A stretch of 64,000 nt of DNA. Source: Sphaerisporangium flaviroseum (GTDB lineage: Bacteria > Actinomycetota > Actinomycetes > Streptosporangiales > Streptosporangiaceae). Where the stretch lies: the NCBI RefSeq assembly GCF_039537005.1, contig NZ_BAAAZR010000001.1, positions 806,001-870,000 on the forward strand, read 5' to 3'. The notes under the pieces are model-generated. The model was not told the origin of the DNA and searched no databases. It was given only the letters and a program-made list of their open reading frames with translations. The translations under genes and the position numbers were made by a program. This document shows positions 1 through 11,359 of this stretch, in pieces. Numbering within the stretch: position 1 is the first letter of the stretch; each line of letters starts with the position of its first letter.

Positions 1-234
1 GTGTACGCGGACCTTGGGGCGATGGAGGAAGAGGTCCGGCGCAGTGCCGTGGAGTGGACCATCGTCCGCCCGCCCAGGCTCACCGACAAGCCGTTCACGG
101 GGACCTACCGTCGGGTCATCGGCGGCAACGTGCCGCGCGGTCACGCGATCTCGCGCGCCGATCTCGCGCATGCGATGCTCGCGGTGCTGGACGACCCGGC
201 GACGGTCAAGCAGGCGGTCGGCGTCGCGTACTGA
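1..234 (+). CDS. NAD(P)-binding oxidoreductase, C-terminal fragment (cut by window edge)
   Basis: Open reading frame running in from the left edge and ending at TGA 232-234. The visible 77 residues resemble the end of NmrA/SDR-a5-type NAD(P)-binding proteins: a segment reading WTIVRPPRLTDKP, then a Thr-Gly-Tyr-Arg stretch, an AISRADLAHAML helix and a VLDD segment, which is how many actinobacterial 'NAD(P)H-binding protein' sequences finish. The Rossmann glycine motif would lie outside the window, so cofactor and substrate cannot be judged. The GTG at position 1 is probably an internal Val codon. It converges on the rho-like gene, with a tandem repeat between them. Confidence 0.7.
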   Translation: MYADLGAMEEEVRRSAVEWTIVRPPRLTDKPFTGTYRRVIGGNVPRGHAISRADLAHAMLAVLDDPATVKQAVGVAY

Positions 235-263
235 CCGCCGGCGCGAGGAGTCCGGCCGCGACA

Positions 264-378
264 GGCGTCACGGGGTCTTGGGCGCGAGGCGTCACGGGCT
301 ATGAGGCGCGAGGTGTCACGGGTCTTGGGCGCGAGGCGTCACGGGCTATGAGGCGCGAGGTGTCACGGGTCTTGGCAT
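264..378. repeat. 47-bp tandem repeat, about 2.3 copies
   Basis: The stretch beginning CTTGGGCGCGAGGCGTCACG recurs with a period of 47 bp (CTT at 277, 324 and 371). It fills the gap between the converging NAD(P)-binding gene and the rho-like gene and stops a few bases short of the rho stop codon. Each unit contains two related half-units built round GGCGCGAGGYGTCACGGG. No coding sense was found. Confidence 0.85.
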
Positions 379-384
379 GCGGCG

Positions 385-1545
385 TCAGGAGGACGACACG
401 TGCCGGAGGAAGGCGGCGTTCGAGGGGGTCTCGCGGAAGCGGTCGAGCAGGACGGTGAGGGCCTGCTCGCGGTCGAGGCCCGAGAGCACGCGCCGGAGTT
501 TCCAGACGATCTCGCGTTCGTCGTCGGCGAGCAGCATCTCCTCGCGCCGCGTGCTGGAGGCGGCCACGTCGACGGCGGGGAACATCCGGTGCTCGGCGAG
601 CGTCCGGCTGAGCCGCAACTCCATGTTCCCCGTGCCCTTGAACTCCTCGAAGAAGTTGTCGTCCATCCGGGAGCCCGTCTCGGCGAGCGCGGTGGCGAGG
701 ATCGTGAGCGAGCCGCCTTCCCGCACCGCGCGGGCCGCGCCGAACAGGCGTTTGGGCAGGTAGACGGCCTGCGCGTCGATCCCGCCCGTCAGCGTCTTGC
801 CGCCGTTCGGCGCGATGACGTTGTAGGCTCTGCCGAGCCGGGTCAGGGAGTCGAGGAGCAGGACGACGTCCCTGCCCTGCTCGACCAGCCGCTTGGCACG
901 CTCGACGGCGAGTTCGGCGATGGCCGTGTGGTCGCGCTCCGGACGGTCGAACGTCGAGGCGATCACCTCGCCGTGGACGGACTCCCGGAAGTCGGTCACC
1001 TCCTCGGGCCGCTCTCCCACCAGGACGACCATCAGGTGGATGCCGGGGTGGTTCCTGGTCACGGCGTCGGCGATCGACTTGAGGACCATGGTCTTCCCCG
1101 CTTTGGGCGGTGAGACGATCAGGCCGCGCTGGCCCTTGCCCACGGGCGTGAGGAGATCCATCAGGCGGGTGGCCGGGGAGTCCGTCTCCAGGAGCAGGCG
1201 GTGGCGGGGGTGGATGGGGGTCATGGCGGCGAAATGCGGCCTGGCCGCCCCCGGATTCGCGCCGTTGACCGACACGAGGTCGGTGAGCCTGTCGTAGGGC
1301 TTGCGCGTGCTCGCCTCCACCAGGTCGCCCGGGCGCAGGCCGAGCTCTCTGGCCTGCGAGAGGGGCAGGCGGACGTCGTTGTCGCCGGGAAGGTAGCCGC
1401 TCGTTCTGATGAAGGCGGCCTTGTCGCGGATGTCGACCAGCCCGGAGACCGGTTCGACGGGGTTGTCGTTGGTGACGCGCTGACGCGTCCGTTTCGTAGC
1501 CGGCCGAGGAGTTTCTCGGGCGGGGGCTTCGGTGGTTACGGTCAT
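385..1545 (-). CDS. rho: Compact transcription termination factor Rho (paralogue?)
   Basis: RNA-dependent hexameric helicase that ends transcription. In the 386-aa product an OB/cold-shock-like RNA-binding part (about 31-105, with GYLPGDNDVRLP) is followed by the RecA-type motor: Walker A PPKAGKT at 146-152, the ERPEEVTDF catalytic-Glu region at 178-186, Walker B LLLDS at 229-233 and the Q-loop region at 243-260. ATG at 1545 was chosen because AAGGA lies 7 nt upstream; an ATG at 1632 has less support. Housekeeping actinobacterial Rho proteins are usually much longer, with an N-terminal domain and a large basic/acidic insertion; this one has only about 30 residues before the RNA-binding fold. 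Neighbours are not thrB, rpmE or prfA, so it is probably a second Rho. It stands alone. Confidence 0.9.
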   Translation of the reverse strand: MTVTTEAPARETPRPATKRTRQRVTNDNPVEPVSGLVDIRDKAAFIRTSGYLPGDNDVRLPLSQARELGLRPGDLVEASTRKPYDRLTDLVSVNGANPGAARPHFAAMTPIHPRHRLLLETDSPATRLMDLLTPVGKGQRGLIVSPPKAGKTMVLKSIADAVTRNHPGIHLMVVLVGERPEEVTDFRESVHGEVIASTFDRPERDHTAIAELAVERAKRLVEQGRDVVLLLDSLTRLGRAYNVIAPNGGKTLTGGIDAQAVYLPKRLFGAARAVREGGSLTILATALAETGSRMDDNFFEEFKGTGNMELRLSRTLAEHRMFPAVDVAASSTRREEMLLADDEREIVWKLRRVLSGLDREQALTVLLDRFRETPSNAAFLRHVSSS

Positions 1546-1865
1546 GATCCGTCCTTGGATGATGAGGCCGCGGCACTGAGACGGCTGGTGAAAGGCATAC
1601 AGAAGACGGCAGGGGTCGCCCGGAAACGGCACCGGAAGCGGTACGTCCTGACGTGCGACGCGCCGGATGGATGTCGGAGCGTGTGTGCCGATCGGTGTGA
1701 GATGCCTGCCCTCAGCGGGGCGGCGGGAGAGAGAAAGGCTCTGGTGTGCGCGTACGGTCGAGTCGACCTCGCTGGAGAGCCACTACAAACTTAACAGCAT
1801 CCAGCGATCCTGACGCAAGCCTCTGATCGCTAGTGTGGGCCGCAATGCCGACATGAGGGAGTTCG
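1546..1865. promoter_or_regulatory. Divergent intergenic region between rho-like gene and MBL hydrolase
   Basis: A 320-bp gap that must hold promoters for both divergent genes. On the plus strand a weak candidate is CTGACG at 1810-1815 and TAGTGT at 1831-1836 (15-bp spacer, shorter than ideal), about 30 bp before the MBL start; GAGGGAG at 1855-1861 serves as its ribosome site. On the minus strand AAGGA just before 1545 is the rho ribosome site. No repeat or RNA gene was recognised. Confidence 0.35.
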
Positions 1866-2639
1866 ATGTCGTACGCGCCCCGATCCATCGCCGGTGTCGA
1901 CGTGATCCCGCTCCGTGACGCGGTGGGCCCGATGGGCGCCGCGCTCAGGAAACCGCTGCGGGAGATCCTTTCCGGGGGGTCGGCCGCGGACTGGGCAGGT
2001 CTCTCCGAGGACGAGTGGATCCTGCACTTCCGCTGCTACCTGCTGCGCCGCGCCGGGCGCACGGTGCTGGTGGACACCGGGATCGGCGGGCTGGACTCCC
2101 CGGCGTCGAGCTGGGCGCCGGTGCCCGGGGGCCTGGTCGGCGAGCTCGCCGCGGTGGGCGTCACCCCGGGGGACGTCGACACGGTCGTGCTGACCCACCT
2201 GCACAGCGACCACGCGAGCGGTGCCGTCACCGAGGGCGTCCCGGCCTTTCCCAACGCCCGGCACATCCTGCAGCGGGCCGAGGTCGACTGGATCGAGGGC
2301 AGCGGTCCCAACCCGATCCTGGAGCGGGTGCTGCGCCCGCTGACCGGCCTGGTCGACGCCGTGGAGGGGGAGGCGGAGGTGGCCCCCGGCGTCCGCGTCG
2401 TGCTCGCTCCCGGTCACACCCCTGGCCACCAGGTGGTCCAGGTCGGCCCGCTGACGCTGACGGGCGATGTGGTGCTCCATCCCGTCCAGCTCGCCAACCC
2501 GTCGATCACCTACGCCCACGACCTGGACCCCGCCCGGGCGGTCTCGACCAGGGAGGCGCTACTTCGCCGGGTGCGTGCCCACGGTGGCCTGATCGGCACC
2601 GCGCACTTCCCCGAGGCCTTCACTGAGCTGGGCGATTAG
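1866..2639 (+). CDS. MBL-fold metallo-hydrolase
   Basis: Metallo-beta-lactamase-fold hydrolase of 257 aa with the zinc-binding HLHSDH motif at 111-116, a second metal region GHTPGHQ near 183 and a later DVVLHP segment carrying the bridging Asp. The overall arrangement (aspartate in VLVDTGIGG, HxHxDH, GHTPGH) matches the lactonase/hydrolase branch of the superfamily, and it has no signal peptide, so it should act in the cytoplasm. The substrate cannot be told from sequence; neighbours are unrelated. The ATG is preceded by GAGGGAG at a good distance. Confidence 0.88.
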   Translation: MSYAPRSIAGVDVIPLRDAVGPMGAALRKPLREILSGGSAADWAGLSEDEWILHFRCYLLRRAGRTVLVDTGIGGLDSPASSWAPVPGGLVGELAAVGVTPGDVDTVVLTHLHSDHASGAVTEGVPAFPNARHILQRAEVDWIEGSGPNPILERVLRPLTGLVDAVEGEAEVAPGVRVVLAPGHTPGHQVVQVGPLTLTGDVVLHPVQLANPSITYAHDLDPARAVSTREALLRRVRAHGGLIGTAHFPEAFTELGD

Positions 2640-2881
2640 CCGGCGCGCCTTGCCGCGGTAACGCAGCAACCGCCGTCCAGGCCCCCGCGGCTCCGCCCAT
2701 GCCTCCCGCAGGCGCGGGCGCTAGGGGGCTACCCATACGCATGCGTACGGCCCGCGCCATATCGCGGAGGTCGCCTCCCCCAGGCGATCCTCCCCCGGCG
2801 GCCGCCCCCCTCAGGCGGCCTTCCGGATGGTCGTCTCCCCCCGAGACGACCATGCGAGGCGCGAGCCGTACACGATCGCGG

Positions 2882-2910
2882 CGGGACTCCCGGCGCCGGC
2901 CGGAGTCCCG
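2882..2910 (-). terminator. Hairpin after the MMPL transporter gene
   Basis: A 9-bp perfect inverted repeat (CGGGACTCC at 2882-2890 and GGAGTCCCG at 2902-2910, 11-nt GC loop) lies six bases beyond the MMPL stop codon. There is no T-run, as is common in actinomycetes. The rest of the gap 2640-2915 is GC-rich with no gene seen. Confidence 0.5.
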
Positions 2911-2915
2911 GTCGT

Positions 2916-5168
2916 TCATCCCACGGGGACCGGGAGGTCCTTGCGGGGAAGCGGCTCGTGGTCGTCGTCGTCACCGTGCGAGAGCTGCGGCAACCAGTGG
3001 AGCCAGCGCGGGAGGTACCAGTTCCAGTCGCCGAGGAGCCGCATCGTGGCGGGCAGCAGCACCGCCCGCACGATGGTGGCGTCGATCAGGATCGCCGCGG
3101 CCAGCCCGACACCCATCTGCATGAAGGTCAGCAGCGACAGGGTGGCGAAGGTCCCGAAGACGGCGACCATGATCAGCGCCGCGCTCGTCACGACGCCCGC
3201 CGTCGACTTGATGCCGAAGGCGACGGCGTCCTCGGTTCTCATGCCCCGGTCGAACGCCTCCCGGACCCGGCTGAGGATGAACACGTGGTAGTCCATCGAC
3301 AGGCCGAACAGGATCACGAAGAGGAACAGCGGCAGCCAGTCGGTGATGTAACCCGTGGAGGTGAAGCCCAGCAGGCCCTCGCCGTACCCCTTCTGGAAGA
3401 CCAGCACGAGCACGCCGTACGCCGCGGCCACCGACAGCAGGTTGAGCACGATCGCCTTGACCGCGACCACCAGCGAGCGGAACGACACCAGCAGGAGCAG
3501 GAAGGCCAGCAGGAGCACGAAGCCGAACACCAGCGGGATGGTACGGGCCAGCTGGTCGTTGAAGTCCATCGAACCGGCGGCGTTCCCGGTGACGTGGGCC
3601 TCGCCCACACCGGCGAGCGTCGCCGGCACGACCTGTTCCCGCAGCGTGAGCACGGCGTGCTCGACGGCCTCTCCCTCGCCCTTCAGCCCGACGGAGATCC
3701 TCGCCACGGTCTTGTCCGGGTTGACCTCGACGCCGAACGGTTCGTTGGCCTCGCCGGTGGCGAACGCCTGCTGCTTGAAGCGGTCGATGGCGGCGGTGAC
3801 CGCGGGAGCCGTGACGTCCGCGGCCTTGAGCACGATGACGGCGGGCTCGTTGCCGCCGGGGAACGCCTGGTCGATCCGCTTGAACGTCTCGGCGATGGCG
3901 TAGTCGCCCTGCAGGTCGTCGATGGTCTGCGAACCGGTGCGCAGCGTGAAGGCCGGCACCGCGAGGGCCAGCAGCAGGCCGCCGGAGATCAGGGCGGAGA
4001 CCAGCGGACGGCGCAGGACCCCGGTGAGGACCGTGTTCCAGAAACGGCCCTCCCCGTTGCGCCCGCCGAGCTTGCGTGCCCAGGTGACCCGGCCCCGGGT
4101 CAGGACCCGTACGGTGCCGTGGATGAGCCGTGCGTCGATCTTGTCGCCGATGAGGGAGAGCAGGGCGGGCAGAACGGTCAGCGAGCCGATCATGGCGGTG
4201 ACGACGACCAGGATCGTGCCCTCCGCGAAGCCCATGAACGTGCCGTTGCCGGTGAGGAACATGCCGGCCATCGCGACGATGACGGTGATGCCCGAGATCA
4301 GCACGGCCCGGCCCGAGGTGGCCGCCGCGATCTCGATGGCGCGTTGCTTGTCGCGGCCCTTCGCCCGTTCCTCCCGTTCCCTGCGGATGTAGAAGAGCGA
4401 GTAGTCGACGCCGACCGCGAGGCCGATGAGCAGCATCAGGTTCGGGGTGGCCTCGTCCACGTGCAACAGCTGGCTGGTGAGCGCGAGCAGTCCGGTGGCG
4501 CCGATGATCGCGGTCATCGCGAGCGCGAGGGGGACCAGCGCGGCGAGGATCGCGCCGAAGGCCGCCAGCAGGATGCCGAAGGTGATGGGGAGGGAGAGTT
4601 GCTCGGCGCGGACGAAGTCCTTGTCGATGGCCTCACCGATCAGCTTGCCGGCGCTGGCGCCGCCCGCCTCCTCCACCCGGAGCTCGGGGTACGCCTGCTG
4701 CACGCCGGCGACGGCGGTGAGGACCGGTTGCACCCGCTGGTCCGCGCTGCTCGCCTCGCCCTTCATGTCGAACTGGACGAGCGTGGTGCGCTGGTCGGGG
4801 GTGATCGGCGACGGCTCCTTGTCGTACGGCGTGCGGACGTTCTCCACCTGGCCGGTCGCGGTCACCGCGTCCTTGAGCCGGGTGACCGCCTCGCGGAACC
4901 GCTGGTCCTTCACTCCGAGCGTGCCGTCCTTCGACTGGACCAGCACCACCTCGCCCGCGACGTCCTTGAAATGGGCGCCGTCCAGAATCTGCCCGGCTTT
5001 CCGGGAATCGCCGTTCTGGTTCTCATAATCCTTCATCTTTGCCGTGCCCACGGCGTTACCCGCAAATGTGGCCACCGCGACAAAGGCGACCCAGATCATA
5101 ATCGCCGCCCAACGGTGGCGCGCACTCCATCCGCCTATCGAGGCGGCCAGATTCCTCCGGCGTCCCAT
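2916..5168 (-). CDS. MMPL-family RND transporter
   Basis: Large inner-membrane exporter of 750 aa with the twofold RND layout: TM1 near the N-terminus (WAAIMIWVAFVAVATFAG), an extracytoplasmic loop, a block of TM helices with VGVDYSLFYIRRERE, then the repeat with GLSMDYHVFILSRVRE. These two (G)xxxDY segments carry the Asp-Tyr pairs used for proton relay in MmpL/RND proteins. It ends in a short polar tail. GGGGAG just upstream supports ATG 5168. Family members export lipids, siderophores or drugs; no lipid-synthesis or regulator gene sits beside it, so the cargo is unknown. A TetR partner, often found with such genes, is absent here. Confidence 0.92.
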   Translation of the reverse strand: MGRRRNLAASIGGWSARHRWAAIMIWVAFVAVATFAGNAVGTAKMKDYENQNGDSRKAGQILDGAHFKDVAGEVVLVQSKDGTLGVKDQRFREAVTRLKDAVTATGQVENVRTPYDKEPSPITPDQRTTLVQFDMKGEASSADQRVQPVLTAVAGVQQAYPELRVEEAGGASAGKLIGEAIDKDFVRAEQLSLPITFGILLAAFGAILAALVPLALAMTAIIGATGLLALTSQLLHVDEATPNLMLLIGLAVGVDYSLFYIRREREERAKGRDKQRAIEIAAATSGRAVLISGITVIVAMAGMFLTGNGTFMGFAEGTILVVVTAMIGSLTVLPALLSLIGDKIDARLIHGTVRVLTRGRVTWARKLGGRNGEGRFWNTVLTGVLRRPLVSALISGGLLLALAVPAFTLRTGSQTIDDLQGDYAIAETFKRIDQAFPGGNEPAVIVLKAADVTAPAVTAAIDRFKQQAFATGEANEPFGVEVNPDKTVARISVGLKGEGEAVEHAVLTLREQVVPATLAGVGEAHVTGNAAGSMDFNDQLARTIPLVFGFVLLLAFLLLLVSFRSLVVAVKAIVLNLLSVAAAYGVLVLVFQKGYGEGLLGFTSTGYITDWLPLFLFVILFGLSMDYHVFILSRVREAFDRGMRTEDAVAFGIKSTAGVVTSAALIMVAVFGTFATLSLLTFMQMGVGLAAAILIDATIVRAVLLPATMRLLGDWNWYLPRWLHWLPQLSHGDDDDHEPLPRKDLPVPVG

Positions 5169-5347
5169 TAGCGTCTCCCCAGCAGTCGTTTTCTCTGAAG
5201 GTAGAAGCCAGGACGGGCCATTACATCGGCCATGAAATCCATATCGAAGGTAGTACGAAGGGGGTAGGGAGGAGTCGTCCTTCCGACTTCAGGTCTACGG
5301 GATAGCCCTTAGGGAACGGTAGGGTCACCCTGACATACGGTCGGATC

Positions 5348-5857
5348 ATGCCTCTGATGCCGCCGGACGACTTCTACGCCCAGCTCAACAAGGCCCTCTT
5401 GGGAGCGGCAGCGTTCATCACCGATCCTTCGGACCGGGTGCTGCTCGTCAAGCCCAACTACCGTGATCACTGGCTGTGGCCCGGCGGCCACGTGGACGAG
5501 GGCGAAACCCCTGACCAGGCGTGCGCGCGGGAGCTCATCGAGGAGCTGGGGCTGAGGTTGCCGGTCGGCAGGCTCCTCGGCGTGCACTGGGTGCCGCCGT
5601 TCGGCGACCGCCCGCTGCCTCTGGTGGACTTCCTGTTCGACTGCGGGGTGGTGCCGGGCCGGGACGGGATCATCCTTCAGGAGGACGAGCTGGACGAGTG
5701 CGGTTTCTTCGAACCGGACGAGGCGAAGGCTCTCATGCCCTCCTACCTCCTCTGGCGGCTGCGCACGGCACTGGAGGCACGAAACCGGGGGACCACCTAC
5801 TACCTCACAGGTGGCACCCCCGGCTTCGAGGGGGGACGGGCCGGTCAGGGAACGTAG
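5348..5857 (+). CDS. Nudix hydrolase
   Basis: A 169-aa Nudix-fold hydrolase. The Nudix box runs from G47 to L69 and fits GX5EX7REUXEEXGU (G47, E53, R61, E62, E65, E66, G68), so magnesium-dependent cleavage of a nucleoside diphosphate derivative is expected. No extra domain points to a particular substrate. The ATG has no strong ribosome site. Its last 13 bp overlap the 3' end of the converging PL11 gene (5845-5857). Confidence 0.9.
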   Translation: MPLMPPDDFYAQLNKALLGAAAFITDPSDRVLLVKPNYRDHWLWPGGHVDEGETPDQACARELIEELGLRLPVGRLLGVHWVPPFGDRPLPLVDFLFDCGVVPGRDGIILQEDELDECGFFEPDEAKALMPSYLLWRLRTALEARNRGTTYYLTGGTPGFEGGRAGQGT

Positions 5858-8136
5858 ATGGCCGGCTGGGCGGGGGTGGACATGCCGTTCCCGATGAAGA
5901 AGCTCGGGTGCGGCGGCTGGTTGTAGGCGGTGTTCTGCCAGGCGATGGCCTCGCGGTACTGGATGTCGTGCATCAGCGTGAAGACGCGCCGGTCGGTCAC
6001 GCTCGTCGTGGAGTAGACGCGAAGGGCCGTGTTGCCGCTGGTCGGCCAGACGACCTCCTCACGCCAGTCGCCGAGCAGGTCGCCCGACAGCGACGGCGTC
6101 GCCTTGGTGCCGTTGTTGGAGTGGACGCCGGAGGCCGTGAGCAGCCGGCTGTCCCCGCCGGTCGTGTACTTGGCGATGTAGGTCTGGTCGAGCAGCTCGC
6201 GCAGCGGGTCGCCGTCCCACCAGGACAGGAAGTTGATCGAGCCCGGCTTGGCGCCGACGTTGGCGCCCCTGGTGTTCAGCAGGCCGGCGGCCGCGGCGGA
6301 CCACGACTCGGCGCCGGGACTGCCGGAATAGATGTCGGCGGAGACCCCGCGCCCGTTGTCGCCGCTCGGTGCGGTCTGCCACAGGACCTGGCCGGTGCGG
6401 GCGTCCGCCATCCACGAGCTTGGCTTGCTGGCGTCCTCGTCCACCTTGAAGAGCTCCAGACCGGACCGGGAGGGGTCGAGGTCGCCGACGTGCATGGCGT
6501 CACCGTGGCCGTTGCCGGTGTTCCACAGGCCCCTGCCGGTGTCGTCCACGCACATGGCGCCGTAGACGATCTCGTCCCTGCCGTCGCCGTCCACGTCCGC
6601 CACGGAGAGCTGGTGGTTGCCCTGGCCGGCGTACGAGCTGTTCCCCGAGGAGTTGGAGTCGAAGGTCCATCGCTGGGTCAGCGTGCCGTTGCGGAAGTCC
6701 CAGGCCGCGATGACCGTACGGGTGTAGTAGCCGCGGGCCATGATCAGGCTGGGCCTGGTGCCGTCCAGGTACGCCGTGCCCGCGAGGAAGCGGTCGACCC
6801 GGTTGCCGTAGCTGTCGCCCCAGGACGACACGGTGCCGCGCGCCGGGTTGTAGTTCACGGTCGACAGCGCCGCTCCGGTCTGGCCGTTGAACATGGTCAG
6901 GTACTCGGGCCCGGCCAGGACGTAGCCGGAGCTGTTGCGGTGGTCCGCCGATGAGCTGCCGATGACCCGGCCGGTGCCGTCGACGGTGCCGTCCGCGGTC
7001 TTCATGGCGACCTCGGCCCTGCCGTCGCCGTTGTAGTCGTACACCTGGAACTGCGTGTAGTGCGCGCCGGCCCGGATGTTGCGCCCGAGGTCGATCCGCC
7101 ACAGGCGGGTGCCGTTGAGGCGGTAGGCGTCGATGTACACGTTGCCGGTGTAGCCGGACTGGGAGTTGTCCTTGGCGTTGGTTGGGTCCCACTTCAGCAC
7201 GAACTCGTACTGGCCGTCTCCGTCCAGGTCGCCCACGCTCGCGTCGTTCGCGGTGTAGGTGTAGGCGACGCCGTCGGGTGTCGTGCCACCGCCCGGCGGC
7301 TGGATCGGCACGTCGAGGTAGGTGCCGCCCCCGAACCTCAGCGAGGCCTCCGACGCCGCCTGCTCCGCGCCGTTGACGACGGGCCGCACGGTGTACGAGG
7401 CGTCGGCCGCGGCCCCGCTGTCCAGGTAGTTCGTGGATCCGGTGATCGGCGAGGAGTTCAGCTTCGTCGAACCGCGGTAGAGGTTGAAGGCCACGCCCGA
7501 TGGGTCGGTGCCCAGCATCCGCCAGGAGACGAGGTTGCCGCTGCCCGAGCGGACGCTGATGAGGCCCCGGTTGAGCCTTTCCGCCTGGCGGGCGTTCGCG
7601 GGCCTGGGCGTCGAGGTGGGGGTGACGGTCGGCGTCACCGTGGGAGTGGCGGTCGGCGTCACGGTCGGGGTGACGGTGGGCGTCACGGTCGGGGTGACGG
7701 TGGGCGTCGGCCCGGCCGAGCCGGTGCAGGTGACGCCGTTCAGGGCGAACGAAGCGGGGACTGGGTTGCTGGAGTTGTTCCACGAGCCGTTGAAGCCGAA
7801 GGACGCGCTCGCGCCGGTCGCGAGGGCGGCGTTGTAACCGGCGTCGGCCACGGTCACCTGGGTGCCGCTCTGCGTCGCCGTGGCGTTCCACGCCTGGGTG
7901 ACCTGCTGGCCCGCGGTGAAGTTCCACACCAGATCCCAGCCGTCTATCGGGTCGCCGAGGTTGATAACGCTCACATTGCCCGTGAAACCTCCCGCCCACT
8001 GGGATGAGACGGCGTAGTCGACCCGGCAACCGGGCGCGGCGGCGTGGGCGACCACCGAGGTCACGCCTAGCGCGATCGCGGCGGCCGTTCCCATGACCAG
8101 CAGCCGACCGACCGGCGATTTGCCGATTTGACGCAT
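5845..8136 (-). CDS. Secreted rhamnogalacturonan lyase (PL11) with CBM2
   Basis: Extracellular lyase that cleaves the rhamnogalacturonan I backbone. The 763-aa chain has a signal peptide (about 1-33, ending VVAHAA), a CBM2 cellulose-binding module (about 34-137, with conserved Trp residues and N/C-terminal Cys), a threonine-proline linker of repeated TPTV (about 145-180), then a family 11 lyase domain to the end (starts near NRGLISVRSGSGNLVSWRML; ends with the FFIGNGM segment typical of YesW/YesX-like enzymes). ATG 8136 was chosen over 8163 because GGGAGAATC directly precedes it. A LacI-type palindrome lies about 25 bp upstream. It belongs functionally with the arabinan and galactan enzymes further along the window. 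Confidence 0.93.
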   Translation of the reverse strand: MRQIGKSPVGRLLVMGTAAAIALGVTSVVAHAAAPGCRVDYAVSSQWAGGFTGNVSVINLGDPIDGWDLVWNFTAGQQVTQAWNATATQSGTQVTVADAGYNAALATGASASFGFNGSWNNSSNPVPASFALNGVTCTGSAGPTPTVTPTVTPTVTPTVTPTATPTVTPTVTPTSTPRPANARQAERLNRGLISVRSGSGNLVSWRMLGTDPSGVAFNLYRGSTKLNSSPITGSTNYLDSGAAADASYTVRPVVNGAEQAASEASLRFGGGTYLDVPIQPPGGGTTPDGVAYTYTANDASVGDLDGDGQYEFVLKWDPTNAKDNSQSGYTGNVYIDAYRLNGTRLWRIDLGRNIRAGAHYTQFQVYDYNGDGRAEVAMKTADGTVDGTGRVIGSSSADHRNSSGYVLAGPEYLTMFNGQTGAALSTVNYNPARGTVSSWGDSYGNRVDRFLAGTAYLDGTRPSLIMARGYYTRTVIAAWDFRNGTLTQRWTFDSNSSGNSSYAGQGNHQLSVADVDGDGRDEIVYGAMCVDDTGRGLWNTGNGHGDAMHVGDLDPSRSGLELFKVDEDASKPSSWMADARTGQVLWQTAPSGDNGRGVSADIYSGSPGAESWSAAAAGLLNTRGANVGAKPGSINFLSWWDGDPLRELLDQTYIAKYTTGGDSRLLTASGVHSNNGTKATPSLSGDLLGDWREEVVWPTSGNTALRVYSTTSVTDRRVFTLMHDIQYREAIAWQNTAYNQPPHPSFFIGNGMSTPAQPAIYVP
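7608..7715. repeat. Microrepeat encoding the TPTV linker of PL11
   Basis: Near-perfect 12-bp and 24-bp repeats of GGTGACGGTCGGCGTCAC type, in frame with the PL11 gene, encode the Thr-Pro-Thr-Val linker between CBM2 and lyase. Copy number of such linkers is likely to vary between strains. Confidence 0.8.
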
Positions 8137-8161
8137 GATTCTCCCTTCCCGATGATTCATC

Positions 8162-8171
8162 AAAACGTTTT
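8162..8171. promoter_or_regulatory. LacI-type operator candidate upstream of PL11
   Basis: Perfect palindrome AAAACGTTTT with a central CG, 26 bp before the PL11 start. Central-CG A/T-flanked palindromes are typical LacI/GalR-family operators. It differs from the AAAGGNTTTC sites at 29-35 kb, so another regulator may bind it. No regulator gene is adjacent. Confidence 0.5.
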
Positions 8172-8356
8172 AATCTCTGACGCAAGGTAGGACCCGCCAG
8201 GGGGCTCGCTTTTGGCGCGGATCTGACCGGAAGCTAGATGACCCCGCCCTCAATCTCCATCGACGAGGCGTTTGCGCATCAGCGGGAATCGGAGCGACCG
8301 GCGAGGTCACCCCGTGCTCACCTGGGGGTATCAATTCGACGCCGTGAATCCTCTGA

Positions 8357-10377
<2,021 letters not shown>

Positions 10378-10381
<4 letters not shown>

Positions 10382-10396
10382 CCGCGCAGCATGCGG

Positions 10397-10400
<4 letters not shown>
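10378..10400. terminator. Bidirectional hairpin formed by two stop codons
   Basis: CTGACCGC (10378-10385) and GCGGTCAG (10393-10400) form a perfect 8-bp stem with a 7-nt loop. The stem arms contain the TGA of the APC permease gene and, on the other strand, the TGA of the last gene of the heptose operon. It is well placed to end both converging transcripts. Confidence 0.55.

Positions 10401-11355
<955 letters not shown>

Positions 11356-11359
<4 letters not shown>

Noticed and set aside
2958..5171. 737-codon open frame opposite the MMPL transporter
   Set aside because: Antisense shadow of a high-GC gene; the translation is rich in H, R, D, E and Q with no domain, while the minus-strand reading is a clear RND protein.
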